Positions 32,887 through 43,205 of a stretch of 64,000 nt of DNA are shown here, piece by piece. Below the pieces are notes generated by a model that saw nothing but the letters and a program-made list of their open reading frames with translations, had not been told where the DNA came from and made no database searches. Within the stretch, counting starts at the first letter, position 1, and each line of letters starts with the position of its first letter. The translations under genes and the position numbers were made by a program. Origin of the DNA: Globisporangium splendens (lineage: Eukaryota > Oomycota > Peronosporomycetes > Pythiales > Pythiaceae); NCBI GenBank assembly GCA_006386115.1, contig VFIW01000027.1, positions 372,001 through 436,000 on the forward strand. The letters run 5' to 3'.

Positions 32887-34272
32887 TTACAAGTAGGTCG
32901 AGCCGATCTCTCCGACACGCACGTTCGAGTACTTGACGGTGGCGCCAGGGTATTGGTTCTGCACATCCGCTGGCACGCCGCTGGTGGTTGGGCACGTGCC
33001 ACGCGCCACACCAGGCTCGCTTGGGCTGCGGTTGAGCGGGTAGTTGCTGTCGAGCCACAAGCAGTGCGCTTCGTGGTCCGCCCAGAAACTCATGGTCAAG
33101 ACGACTCCCTTCTTGAGCGCCTTGGTGAGTTGCGTGAGTCCGCCCTTGGCCTTGTGGTCGTCTTGGTCCTTGAACGCGACCTTGGACTGCGAGCAGACCT
33201 TGTCGGTGATGGAGTTGATGGGGTCGATACCGGCGATGTTGATCTTCGGGTTCTCGATGACCTTGCCATTCTGCTTGAACAAGCGCTTGATCTCGACGAG
33301 GTTGCCGTTGGCGGTCTTGTCGCTCGTGATGAATTGCGTGATGACAGTGAAGGGTTTGGTGGTGTCGATCTTGAAGGAGGATCCGGGTCCGTAGAAGGTT
33401 TTGTTGCCCATGCGGTAGGGGTTGTTGTCGCAGCCATCTCGGTCACAGACACCCGTGTATCGGTTGCCAGAGCCGAAGCCACACTGGGTGTCCGAGGTGC
33501 ATCGCGTCTGAGACTCGACGGTGCAAGGGTGCGGCGTGTAGGCGCTGCTGATGCTGTTGGACTCCCAGATATCCATCTCCATGCAGCACGAGCCGTATTT
33601 ACCGGTGCCGGCGTTCGGGTCGGTGGCGCTCGGCGTCCAGTTGAGCACGTTGGCTTCGCCGTTGATGAACTTGATGTCATGAGGACACTGTGCGTCACAG
33701 TATCCCGTTCCGTACGCGGCTCCAGCCTTGTTGCCTGAGTACCTGGACTTGCCGCCATCGGCGTCCATTTGCACGAAGTAGAGCGCGCCATTCAAGCCAC
33801 ACGGGAGCTGGGACACGTCGACATCAAAGGAGAACTCTTGGTTGAGGAGCTTGTAGAGCTTGTAGTTGCTGTCGTCCTGCATGACGTAGAGGCGCGATCC
33901 GACGTTGGTGCTGTAAGGTCCTCGCGTGACGAGCCTGAGCGAGAGATCCGATCCGGAGGCAGTGATGCCGTAGGTTCCTTGGTAGTCTGCACCTTCAATG
34001 GCGCAGTTGGTGGCACAGGTGACTGGATCTGGGCAGATGGAGGTGTCCCACTTGTTGCCGGTGTAGCAGTTGGTGGAGGTTCCGACCTTGTGTGTCCAGC
34101 GCCAGTTGGCATCCAGCACGAGCTTGGTAGCTTCAGAGACACATCCTCCCTTGGCGGTGCAAGTCTTGGTGGGGTACGACGGGTGTACCTCTTGTTGGTT
34201 GCTGCCGACTTGTTGCGCGAAAGCTGGGACGGTGAGCGCCGCGAGAAAGGCGACGGTGGTAGCGATCTTCAT
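32887..34272 (-). CDS. Secreted GH7 cellobiohydrolase, chimeric (GH7-5)
   Basis: 461 aa from ATG 34272. The signal peptide [19 protein letters not shown] belongs to the GH7-7 lineage (MKIATTIAFLTALASPTLA), while the chain from QQVGSN to the end is identical to GH7-2/3/4. The switch falls at about 34219, at signal cleavage. At the other end homology to the tandem copies stops at the stop codon (TAAGTGTG here, TAGGGAGC there). Catalytic residues are E232, D234 and E237. The gene looks functional and carries a GH7-7-type promoter. Its position in the derived arm suggests it is a copy of GH7-6. Confidence 0.95.
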   Translation of the reverse strand: MKIATTVAFLAALTVPAFAQQVGSNQQEVHPSYPTKTCTAKGGCVSEATKLVLDANWRWTHKVGTSTNCYTGNKWDTSICPDPVTCATNCAIEGADYQGTYGITASGSDLSLRLVTRGPYSTNVGSRLYVMQDDSNYKLYKLLNQEFSFDVDVSQLPCGLNGALYFVQMDADGGKSRYSGNKAGAAYGTGYCDAQCPHDIKFINGEANVLNWTPSATDPNAGTGKYGSCCMEMDIWESNSISSAYTPHPCTVESQTRCTSDTQCGFGSGNRYTGVCDRDGCDNNPYRMGNKTFYGPGSSFKIDTTKPFTVITQFITSDKTANGNLVEIKRLFKQNGKVIENPKINIAGIDPINSITDKVCSQSKVAFKDQDDHKAKGGLTQLTKALKKGVVLTMSFWADHEAHCLWLDSNYPLNRSPSEPGVARGTCPTTSGVPADVQNQYPGATVKYSNVRVGEIGSTYL

Positions 34273-34365
34273 GGTTGGCTTCGTGAGGTTGGTACACTTG
34301 CTGGTGGGTTGGCGACTGGCGGGTGGTGCTTGAACTGCTGCTGGCGTGCTTGCGGGGTAGCTGGC

Positions 34366-34379
34366 AAAATTGCGAATGA
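34366..34379 (-). promoter_or_regulatory. Initiator/FPR element of GH7-5
   Basis: Minus-strand TCATTCGCAATTTT lies about 94 bp before the ATG and matches the oomycete core promoter pattern. Identical in GH7-6. Confidence 0.6.
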
Positions 34380-34753
34380 AGAAGGAGCTGGTGGTGATAT
34401 CTAAGGGGGCTGAGGTCTTGCATGGGCTTCAGGGATCTGAGAGTATCGTGGGGTTGGTCAGAGAGTAGTAGGGGGGAGTGTGGTGAGGAAGACTGCACTC
34501 GTGTTTATGGGTGGGCGTGCGTGTGTGGATGTTGGGTTGGCGTAGATGTGCGAAGAAGTCTAGAACGAGTCACTGCTGGGGATAGTTCGTTTCGGCCATC
34601 CTTTGGCAGGGCGTTGCTTGGTGCTGACGTGATAGATTCACATCTGCAACCTGGAGCAGCTCTGCTCGCAGATGAATCCGCGTTGAAGTCTGAAATTTTC
34701 GCCTGGTGCAGCATCTCCAATGCCTCCGAGTTCTTTCTGCTTGTTTGTGTGCG

Positions 34754-35049
34754 GACATTCCCGGTGCTATAGATACGAATGGGGCTGGCAACTGGTGCGA
34801 TGTCATAACGGTGGACAGACAAGTGCATTCGGAAGTTGCCCTTGGGTGAACACTCGATGGCACTCTAGCCATCAAATATTCAGAAAAGTCAAGTTCTGTT
34901 CAAACTGTGTCCTTCACTTGTCCTGCCAACTTTTTCCGTTGCATTTCAACCAAGGGACAGCTTTATCGATTCTACATCTAGTTGACTCCCACTCACTCTC
35001 GCTTTGCCCCGAGTGACCAGAAAATCCGGTGCGGACGGAGCATTCCATC
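34754..35049. other. Left part of spacer between inverted arms
   Basis: Unlike the flank of arm 2, this sequence has no similarity to the region upstream of GH7-7. No gene seen. Confidence 0.35.
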
Positions 35050-37655
35050 CCTCGAGCTGTTCACGTCAAGATTTTGTGGATACTCGTTCAATCGAGATAA
35101 TAATCACTGTCAATCAGCTACACGACCTAGTGAAACAATTTGTCTGGGGCTCAAGGAATGGTTAGCCTGCGAAACCGTGGATGAAGGAAGAACAAGCTGA
35201 GCTCAAAAAAATGAATGGAGGCTTGTCAGTACCCAACATCAGAACTGAGCTGATGACGATGAGTGCCACAGCAGTCTCCAGATGGGCAACCACAACCTCT
35301 CACATCGATCAGGTCATCGGGGAAATCTTGCTGCACAACACAAGGGCTTCTTCGACGTACATCACGCCGCTAGATGCAATTCCAAGGCGGCCACCCCAGC
35401 TTCGTGATAACATGTGGACAACTGGCGCAGCATTATGTGCGTCGCTCCATTCTCGACCCTATGAGCCCAGAGAACGTGATAATGTACGTTGGTGTTACGA
35501 GCACTTCAAGTCGACAATTGTGCAGGCTCAATGGGACGGCGATGTGTTCCAGATCGACCTCAGCTCTAAAATGTCTGACAGGCTTCCAGGTATCATCGCT
35601 GAAGGACGAAAGCTACGCGGGACATTCTGTGCAGAATGGTTACCATACATGACCTCGACTGCAGATGGGTGGCTTCTTGATTCCAACGGCTCCCCTTACA
35701 AGCTTGCTCACACATCATTATCAGTTGGAACAGCACAACTGGGTGACATACTTCGATGGGAGTGGATAAGACCAGGAGTGCTTAACTTCATCCCGACATG
35801 TGGAATCTCCGGATTCTCCCGGCCGTCTATTCGAGCGCTCGAGCGGTTATGTGCTACGTTGGTATCCAACTTCCCACAGCTTCTGTATCGACCACAGCAA
35901 ACAAATGTGCTTCGGCTGTACAACGGACAACGTCATTATAACCACGAATGGCATCTGCACACCAGTGAAGCAACTCTGACCCACGTCGACACGACCCTAG
36001 TCAAAGCTACGCATACAGTTCACTCCGCAACGGACTGTGACATCATGGCAACAAGAGACTTGAACGGGCAGAAGGTGTCGTTCCATGCACATCCACGTTT
36101 CACAAGAATCGTGCAACTATGGGGTGGCAACGGACGATACAATACGACCAGATCTTTCTATCGGCAACAAGTTGCAGCAACGAGGACACAAATTGGCAAA
36201 GATACTCGAGATGCAGCAGTCAACAAAGCTGTCCATACAGCAGGATCTCTGTGGCCAGGACTGCAATTAATCCAATGGAGCGAATTACACAACATCCCAG
36301 GGATTACAGTTTATACGGCCCAGACTCTTCTCCGGCTGAAAGCCAACCGACTCTCCATGTGGAACTAGGAGAAAGCTGATCTATCCTGCTCGAATCCCGA
36401 ATGCTCCCAAGTTGTCCAATCTTCTGTTCAACATCTATTCTGGGAGTGTCCGAAAGCCAAACTGGTGTGGAACTACTTTTATGCGCTATGGGCGAAGATC
36501 GGAATCACTCCTGGTCACGACCCCGCAATCTGGATCTTCAGTCTGGATCTACCAGATACTCCAAGGCATGCATGGACCACGATCAAGAGACACATTATCG
36601 GACACAAGTTCTCCAATGAACATCTCCAAGATCATCTCTATCCCGTCGCACACATGCTGTGGCGATATATGAGCGCGTCGCTCATACAGATCATTTGGTG
36701 TGCGCATTTGCGACGCATGGATTCGGATCCAATCAAATCGACTGCTGAGATGGCGATCATGATGACCAGATTAGAGGCAGGAATGCGAAACCTCACACGA
36801 CTCGCTGAAGCGCAAGCTGGAGACTCGGACGGTCACACGGTTGCAGCAGTTCTCAAGGCATATGTCGACTGCTTTCTCAGCCAAACCGACGCCATCCCCT
36901 TGACTCCAAGTGATACTCGCGGCGTTTACCTGTTGTTTTTCGATGGTGGATCACGCGGCAATCCAGGACCAGGAGGGACTGGATCCATTATCGTGCGTGT
37001 CCATAAGGACTCGCACACAGCCAGTTTAATTTGGACCGCGAGCATGGCGTATAGCAGGAAGGACACGACCAACAACTTTGCCGAGTACTGGGGTCTCATA
37101 CATGGACTCCGAGAAGCCCAACGCAGTCACTTCGAACCGTTGTACGTGATTGGAGACAGTGCACTGATTATCTCCCAACAGCGAATGCATCGGTCCCCTC
37201 GACAGCACCGATTGGCACGTTTATACCAGACAAGTCGACGACTCGCGGATTGCATCGACATCCGAGGATGGTACCATCACTACCGTGCCTTCAACAAGAT
37301 GGCGGACTCAGCCGCCAACCTAGCCATGGATACCAGAACCTCAACGCAGGTTCACTTCCCAACTCATCGAGCTGCTTTCAACAATCTCACCCAGGATCTT
37401 GACAACGACGTCATGCATTGGCTTATGCGAAGTTCGGAAGACCCAAGGTCATTGGACAACACAAGGCAGCCTCACATAGGACCAAGAGAACATGCCATCC
37501 TGGTCAAAGATTATTTAGCATTCAGAAGTGATCTATTGTAATCCGCGCTATAGACACATTTACATTCCGATATGAAATTCGTAATGAAGATTAGGTAGGA
37601 GAATGGATATTGTAGGTCACGACAATGAACCTAAATATACCTCACATTATAAAGA
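35050..37655 (+). mobile_element. 5'-truncated LINE retrotransposon: end of RT, zinc knuckle, RNase H, 3' tail
   Basis: One frame runs throughout with two in-frame TAG stops (35163-35165 and 36366-36368). It starts in the region after the RT core (VNQLHDLVKQFVWGSRNG, then KKMNGGLSVPNI), as in I/Tad-like LINEs. A zf-RVT type finger (CSNPEC...HLFWEC) spans the second stop near 36390-36450. RNase HI then shows all four acidic positions: FDGGSRGNPGPGG, NFAEYWG, IGDSAL and MADSAAN. The frame ends at 37541, and the 3' tail AAATATACCTCAC ends near 37647. The fingers, palm and endonuclease regions are missing. It is nearly identical to the fragment at 17820. Confidence 0.85.
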
Positions 37656-38599
37656 AATAATAATCTTTTAGTCCGGCTGGCGTATCTTTCGAACGCACGT
37701 TCTTCAAGTTGTTGACGCTAAAACGTCAGTAATTTGCAGTCTTGGACGCACCATCTCCATTGCAATGCTATTGAGTCCGTGTTCCCGGACGTATGGGGCA
37801 ACCGACGCTTGATCACCACGTCGAAAGTGATGGCACTCGACGCTCAAAATTTCACAAAAACACCCAACGTGGGTAGATTGCGACTCATTCTTGTACCACA
37901 TCGTATTTTTTTGCATCCGACTCGCTCATAGTGTCACGCTTTTCGGTGTCCACGTGACCATCCTACCAACCCCACGCGTTTACTCATTTCAAGTGTCCAC
38001 CAGGATACGTGTTGGTATTCATGCAAAGCCTCGTCCGCCAGTCATTTCTAAATGAGATCGATAAATTACCTGTGAGCTTACATTATTGTCTTTATAATAG
38101 CACAATATCTTCTAGCTGAGCAAAGAGTTTATTCCTCTCACGTGTGTGGACAACAGTTCATGGTATGCCACATCAAGCCTACAGTTGCTGGGCATCAGCA
38201 TTCGAGTGTAGTGTAGCTGCTGTAATTCACGGTACCTGTGGTGAGACCTCGCTGACATCCTGAGTGGGTCCATCACCCACGTCCATCACAGACGAGGCAG
38301 ACACTGAGCCACTTCAACTTCAACACGTCGCCCCATCCTAAGCGAAGGTAACAGAAAAGATCCAAACGCCTTCGGCCGAGGCGCGTCTTCCGCGCCAACA
38401 TAAGTCACTGACTGACCTTTTCTCCCAGTGGGATGCACCTTCGAACTGCTGTGACCGAGCGTGGAAATGGACGATTTCTCGTGTCAGATTATCAGGAGGC
38501 ACACTATTAGACGCTTCTACCAGGACACAACTTCGTAATCTGTGCTAATCTCACTATGGTTGTCATGTGGCCGTGTACTGGATCGTCTCTACGACGCAA
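37656..38599. other. Right part of spacer; contains a diverged GH7-7 upstream flank
   Basis: 38250-38400 resembles 44905-45025 (shared words such as GTCCATCACC, GAGCCAC, ACTTCAACT and CCCCATCCTAAG in the same order). No gene was recognised. Confidence 0.5.
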
Positions 38600-38973
38600 C
38601 GCACACAAACAAGCAGAAAGAACTCGGAGGCATTGGAGATGCTGCACCAGGCGAAAATTTCAGACTTCAACGCGGATTCATCTGCGAGCAGAGCTGCTCC
38701 AGGTTGCAGATGTGAATCTATCACGTCAGCACCAAGCAACGCCCTGCCAAAGGATGGTCGAAACGAACTATCCCCAGCAGTGACTCGTTCTAGACTTCTT
38801 CGCACATCTACGCCAACCCAACATCCACACACGCACGCCCACCCATAAACACGAGTGCAGTCTTCCTCACCACACTCCCCCCTACTACTCTCTGACCAAC
38901 CCCACGATACTCTCAGATCCCTGAAGCCCATGCAAGACCTCAGCCCCCTTAGATATCACCACCAGCTCCTTCT

Positions 38974-38987
38974 TCATTCGCAATTTT
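38974..38987 (+). promoter_or_regulatory. Initiator/FPR element of GH7-6
   Basis: TCATTCGCAATTTT matches the oomycete Inr plus FPR pattern, 94 bp before the ATG. From CAATTTTGCC to the start codon the 5' UTR is almost identical to that of GH7-7. Confidence 0.6.
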
Positions 38988-39080
38988 GCCAGCTACCCCG
39001 CAAGCACGCCAGCAGCAGTTCAAGCACCACCCGCCAGTCGCCAACCCACCAGCAAGTGTACCAACCTCACGAAGCCAACC

Positions 39081-40466
39081 ATGAAGATCGCTACCACCGT
39101 CGCCTTTCTCGCGGCGCTCACCGTCCCAGCTTTCGCGCAACAAGTCGGCAGCAACCAACAAGAGGTACACCCGTCGTACCCCACCAAGACTTGCACCGCC
39201 AAGGGAGGATGTGTCTCTGAAGCTACCAAGCTCGTGCTGGATGCCAACTGGCGCTGGACACACAAGGTCGGAACCTCCACCAACTGCTACACCGGCAACA
39301 AGTGGGACACCTCCATCTGCCCAGATCCAGTCACCTGTGCCACCAACTGCGCCATTGAAGGTGCAGACTACCAAGGAACCTACGGCATCACTGCCTCCGG
39401 ATCGGATCTCTCGCTCAGGCTCGTCACGCGAGGACCTTACAGCACCAACGTCGGATCGCGCCTCTACGTCATGCAGGACGACAGCAACTACAAGCTCTAC
39501 AAGCTCCTCAACCAAGAGTTCTCCTTTGATGTCGACGTGTCCCAGCTCCCGTGTGGCTTGAATGGCGCGCTCTACTTCGTGCAAATGGACGCCGATGGCG
39601 GCAAGTCCAGGTACTCAGGCAACAAGGCTGGAGCCGCGTACGGAACGGGATACTGTGACGCACAGTGTCCTCATGACATCAAGTTCATCAACGGCGAAGC
39701 CAACGTGCTCAACTGGACGCCGAGCGCCACCGACCCGAACGCCGGCACCGGTAAATACGGCTCGTGCTGCATGGAGATGGATATCTGGGAGTCCAACAGC
39801 ATCAGCAGCGCCTACACGCCGCACCCTTGCACCGTCGAGTCTCAGACGCGATGCACCTCGGACACCCAGTGTGGCTTCGGCTCTGGCAACCGATACACGG
39901 GTGTCTGTGACCGAGATGGCTGCGACAACAACCCCTACCGCATGGGCAACAAAACCTTCTATGGACCCGGATCCTCCTTCAAGATCGACACCACCAAACC
40001 CTTCACTGTCATCACGCAATTCATCACGAGCGACAAGACCGCCAACGGCAACCTCGTCGAGATCAAGCGCTTGTTCAAGCAGAATGGCAAGGTCATCGAG
40101 AACCCGAAGATCAACATCGCCGGTATCGACCCCATCAACTCCATCACCGACAAGGTCTGCTCGCAGTCCAAGGTCGCGTTCAAGGACCAAGACGACCACA
40201 AGGCCAAGGGCGGACTCACGCAACTCACCAAGGCGCTCAAGAAGGGAGTCGTCTTGACCATGAGTTTCTGGGCGGACCACGAAGCGCACTGCTTGTGGCT
40301 CGACAGCAACTACCCGCTCAACCGCAGCCCAAGCGAGCCTGGTGTGGCGCGTGGCACGTGCCCAACCACCAGCGGCGTGCCAGCGGATGTGCAGAACCAA
40401 TACCCTGGCGCCACCGTCAAGTACTCGAACGTGCGTGTCGGAGAGATCGGCTCGACCTACTTGTAA
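39081..40466 (+). CDS. Secreted GH7 cellobiohydrolase, chimeric (GH7-6)
   Basis: 461 aa, protein identical to GH7-5, including the GH7-7-type signal peptide, with the mature enzyme of GH7-2/3/4. It carries TAT at Tyr (39960-39962) like GH7-3 and TGT at Cys44 like GH7-4. Catalytic residues are E232, D234 and E237. The promoter and both flanks are of GH7-7 type, so the locus is an old tandem duplicate of GH7-7 whose mature coding part was later overwritten by sequence from the tandem array, or the donor ran the other way. Intact and probably expressed. Confidence 0.95.
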   Translation: MKIATTVAFLAALTVPAFAQQVGSNQQEVHPSYPTKTCTAKGGCVSEATKLVLDANWRWTHKVGTSTNCYTGNKWDTSICPDPVTCATNCAIEGADYQGTYGITASGSDLSLRLVTRGPYSTNVGSRLYVMQDDSNYKLYKLLNQEFSFDVDVSQLPCGLNGALYFVQMDADGGKSRYSGNKAGAAYGTGYCDAQCPHDIKFINGEANVLNWTPSATDPNAGTGKYGSCCMEMDIWESNSISSAYTPHPCTVESQTRCTSDTQCGFGSGNRYTGVCDRDGCDNNPYRMGNKTFYGPGSSFKIDTTKPFTVITQFITSDKTANGNLVEIKRLFKQNGKVIENPKINIAGIDPINSITDKVCSQSKVAFKDQDDHKAKGGLTQLTKALKKGVVLTMSFWADHEAHCLWLDSNYPLNRSPSEPGVARGTCPTTSGVPADVQNQYPGATVKYSNVRVGEIGSTYL

Positions 40467-40705
40467 GTGTGTCGGTGTGCCAGTTCGGCGGTCTTCTGTG
40501 CTTGTGGCTGTAAGTACTTGGTATCTGTTTTACATGGTACATTCGGCTTGCTTGCTGCTGGCGGTGAGTATGATCATCCGAGTGTGTTTCCTGTCGTATG
40601 GAGGTTTGCATGTCCGACCGCTTTCTCTTTACTTTTTCTTTTTGCGCTTACTCTTGTGTTGATGCGTAATATATCCATCCGATCTTCGGTAGTTTATTGT
40701 GTTGG

Positions 40706-41250
40706 AGAGATTTACGTCAAGATTATTGTTGAAGGGTTTTTTTCTTTCTCTAGTTATAGTTGAGTTTTATGTGCTTAAGCTGCGCCGCAGTAGGATACAG
40801 CACTTGTCCAAGTATCATATCGTTGCGTGGCCGGGCTGTCGTCATCTTGCTCATTGAGACAACATATCGGCTACTGCAACAAACACGATAGTCCTTCGGC
40901 TCCTTCCGTGTGAAACCCTCCTTGTTTGACATGATAGGGTTCGGTTCTTCTTGGAAAGAAAATCAAGTGCTAGGTTCGCGTGCGAACTTAGAACCAACTG
41001 ACACCCTCAGAAGCAACGAATTCGCCCGCATTTCGTTCAGGTTCGACTTCTTTGTGCGCTGCTGACCAAAAATAGGAGTTCCGGCTTCCCCCGCATCTTC
41101 GTTTTGGTTGCGCTCTGTGGAATGCGACTGATTTGTACTGGATTCTTTTCGTTCCACGAGCAGATCGATCAGAAGCTAAGTTCGCGTGCGAACTTACACA
41201 GCACCACATGCTGGTCACGAGTGGCATTTCCCAACACTCGAGACAAGAGC
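40706..41250. other. GH7-6 3' flank with two copies of a GTTCGC..GCGAAC palindrome
   Basis: The 14-bp palindrome GTTCGCGTGCGAAC is at 40974-40987 and again at 41180-41193, each preceded by a CTA(G/A) word. A third version (GTTCGCATGCGAAC) follows GH7-7 at 47540-47553. No gene. Confidence 0.6.
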
Positions 41251-41690
41251 ATGCAGCCAGAGATCACGTGGACACTCTCGATCGCGCCGATCGCGCTCCT
41301 CCAGTTCGTGGTGTGCAAGGGCGACGACATGACCGCCGCACAGCACGACCCCAAAGCGTTCCCGTTGCGCGATGCGCTCCACTTGCAGCGCAAACTGCAG
41401 CACGCTGCCACAGGACTGACGATCTACGCCGTCTCATGGACGATCCCGACGAGTGTGCTGATCACGGCATTGCTTGGGTTTGCAGCGATCTTTTATTGCT
41501 CGCGCTCGTTGCGCCACATGAACAACAGCATGGATTCGTGATGCATTGCGAACTTCGAAGGCATCCTCCGGCGCGACGAAGCGAGTAATGCGCTGCTGCC
41601 GGCGGCATACTACTTGCTCGGGCTTGGGGTCACTGGGGTGTGCTGTTTCCGATTCAAGTTACCAGACTCACAACCTTACACGTAAGTGTT
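41251..41690 (+). pseudogene. CTP-dependent lipid/prenol kinase (DGK1/SEC59/VTE5-like), N-terminal half
   Basis: ATG 41251 opens a frame with hydrophobic helices and the family-type motif LQRKLQHAATG. It runs to an in-frame TGA (41539-41541). The same frame then continues as FEGILRRDEASNALLPAAYYLLGLGVTG, which fits the family, and after a small frameshift as VLFPIQVTRLTTL. The sequence ends near a GTAAGT at 41684. The C-terminal half lies 1.25 kb further on at 42936-43205, with a LINE remnant on the opposite strand between them. The family phosphorylates diacylglycerol, dolichol or phytol with CTP in ER or plastid membranes. Which one applies here cannot be told. Confidence 0.6.
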
Positions 41691-42149
41691 TGGATTCTCC
41701 TGTCTACGTGATGAGCCAAAAGTTCTAGAAGTCAGACGTGCTGTTTGTATGTGGCCATGTACTCGCTTTGAAACCCTCAGCTCGCAGTTGGTGACCCTGC
41801 GGCCACGCTTTGCGGAGTGCTTTTTGCACAGAGCAAGACGCAAAAGGCAGCGCCAGGAGCACGATGATGATAGGTAGGAATATTACGTTACGAAAACGAA
41901 CTATAATATTCACTCCCCCAGCTACGCCACAGCGTTGTTTAGACGAGGAGTGATATCGTGGAGGGGAATCGACAGCGTCCCCACAACGACTTTTACATAA
42001 GTGAACGCATTAGGTGTCTCATGTTAACAGCTAGGTCGTGACGAGAGAGTCGGTGGGCATCGTCTGTGCAGAGGCGATTGTCGAACCAGTGCTGGACATC
42101 TCCCTCCATTTAATCGCTGAGCTCCATTCTGGTACGCCGAGTGGTCGGG
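41691..42149. other. Insertion DNA left of the LINE remnant, no gene recognised
   Basis: Probably the 3' part of the minus-strand LINE remnant plus unrelated sequence. No frame supported. Confidence 0.3.
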
Positions 42150-42935
42150 AATTAGTATTGCGCTAATTTGGTCGAGTCCATTGCTTGATTGGCCGCGAGA
42201 TCGGCCATCTTGTTGAAATGGCGATATTGGTGTGTCCAATTGGATATTGTTATCTTGCCCGCTAGTCGCTTTGACTGGTAGTACAACACCGACAGCTTCT
42301 GCTTCTTGGGCGGGTGATGACACCGCTGCTGCTGTATGACCATTGCGCTGTCGCCCACAATATGCAGGGGTTCACACATGTGTAGCTGTGCATACCGCAA
42401 TCCATGAATCAGTCCCATGTATTCTGTGAAGTTGTTGGTAGTGCTCTGGTGCCCATTGGCCATGCTCGCCGCCCAAAATATATGGGCTTGTCTCTGATGG
42501 GTATGGATCTTTAAAAGCACTGATCCGGATCCGCCTGGGCCTGGGTTTCCGCGTGAGCCCCCTCAAGAATAAAAGGTAGTCACCTTGGCTGGAGGGCATC
42601 CTGTCGATCGGCGGCGCGGCATCCTTGACAGTAAATACCTGCATTAGGAGTCGTAGAACCGTCGTCACAGGGTAGTCGGGATGTATATCTGGATCTGATT
42701 GCAGTGATAAGTGCGTGCTGTTCAAGCCCTTGCGAAGCCGGGCATGGCAAATTGCGAGGTATTGTTCACGGGATACATTCTCACCGTTTATCAAAATGTT
42801 GCGGTAGTGCCAGATATTGGCGATGGTGGCGCCACAAAAGCACTGCCAGAGTACGTCTGCCATTGGGAGTAGGAGGTCCTGGTACTCATCTGTCAGGGCA
42901 GCGCCAGGAGCAGTTAATTCCAAGATGTCCACTCC
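42150..42935 (-). mobile_element. LINE remnant with RNase H, frameshifted
   Basis: The minus-strand frame 42932-42372 covers the segment between zinc knuckle and RNase H (VLWQCFCGATIANIWHYRN) and leads into YLLFL at the start of the RNase HI domain. There a base is lost, and the domain goes on in another frame: GSVLLKIH, TTNNFTEYMGLIHGLRYAQ, IVGDSAMV and FNKMADLAANQAMDS, ending at 42152. It is diverged from the other LINE copies. It interrupts the CTP-kinase gene; the boundary near 42935 is inferred from where kinase-like coding resumes. Confidence 0.7.
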
Positions 42936-43205
42936 AAGTCTTCGGCAGGCTTTCTGGGCATCTTGCTTACGTCGTCAGTCGCAGGTTTTCTCGCTTTATG
43001 GGGTTTTGGCGAAGCAGAAACCAGCAATGGCCATAACACACAAGTTCTTCTTGCGATTCTCAAAGCAGCATTTGCCGGTACAGTCGCTGCTGTTTCCAAG
43101 TCGATAGATGCCAGGTGTGGCGACGATCTGTCAATGCCCATTCTCGCAGGTTTCTGCTTACAGATGGGTTCGTTGGTGCTCGGATTCAAGTATTGCCGCA
43201 TTTAA
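42936..43205 (+). pseudogene. CTP-dependent lipid/prenol kinase, C-terminal half
   Basis: The frame from AAG 42936 reads KSSAGFLGILLTSSVAGF, then ILKAAFAGTVAAVSKSID and GDDLSMPILAGFCLQMGS, ending at TAA 43203-43205. The (G)KS-x-AG and GTVAA-x-S-x-SID / DDLSMPI blocks are those expected at the C-terminal end of the DGK1/SEC59/VTE5 family. It has no start of its own. About 20-30 family residues between the two halves are missing, so the insertion came with a deletion and the gene cannot be restored by simple splicing. Confidence 0.6.

Larger units (their letters stand above)
32648..34753. repeat. Inverted repeat arm 1 (2,106 bp, contains GH7-5)
   Basis: It pairs with arm 2 at 38600-40705, also 2,106 bp; position x here matches 73353-x there. 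Only two differences were noticed (33391/39962 and 34595/38758). The outer end at CCAACACAATAAACT and the inner end at GCTTGTTTGTGTGCG are sharp. The spacer of 3,846 bp holds a LINE remnant. Confidence 0.95.
38600..40705. repeat. Inverted repeat arm 2 (2,106 bp, contains GH7-6)
   Basis: Mirror of 32648-34753. Sequences on both outer sides of this arm resemble the flanks of GH7-7 (upstream 38250-38400, downstream 40931-40990), which marks this arm as the original locus. Confidence 0.95.

Noticed and set aside
42963..43205. Independent 80-aa gene with GTP/ATP-like KSID motif
   Set aside because: The frame extends upstream without a start and matches the expected C-terminal end of the kinase whose N-terminal half lies at 41251.
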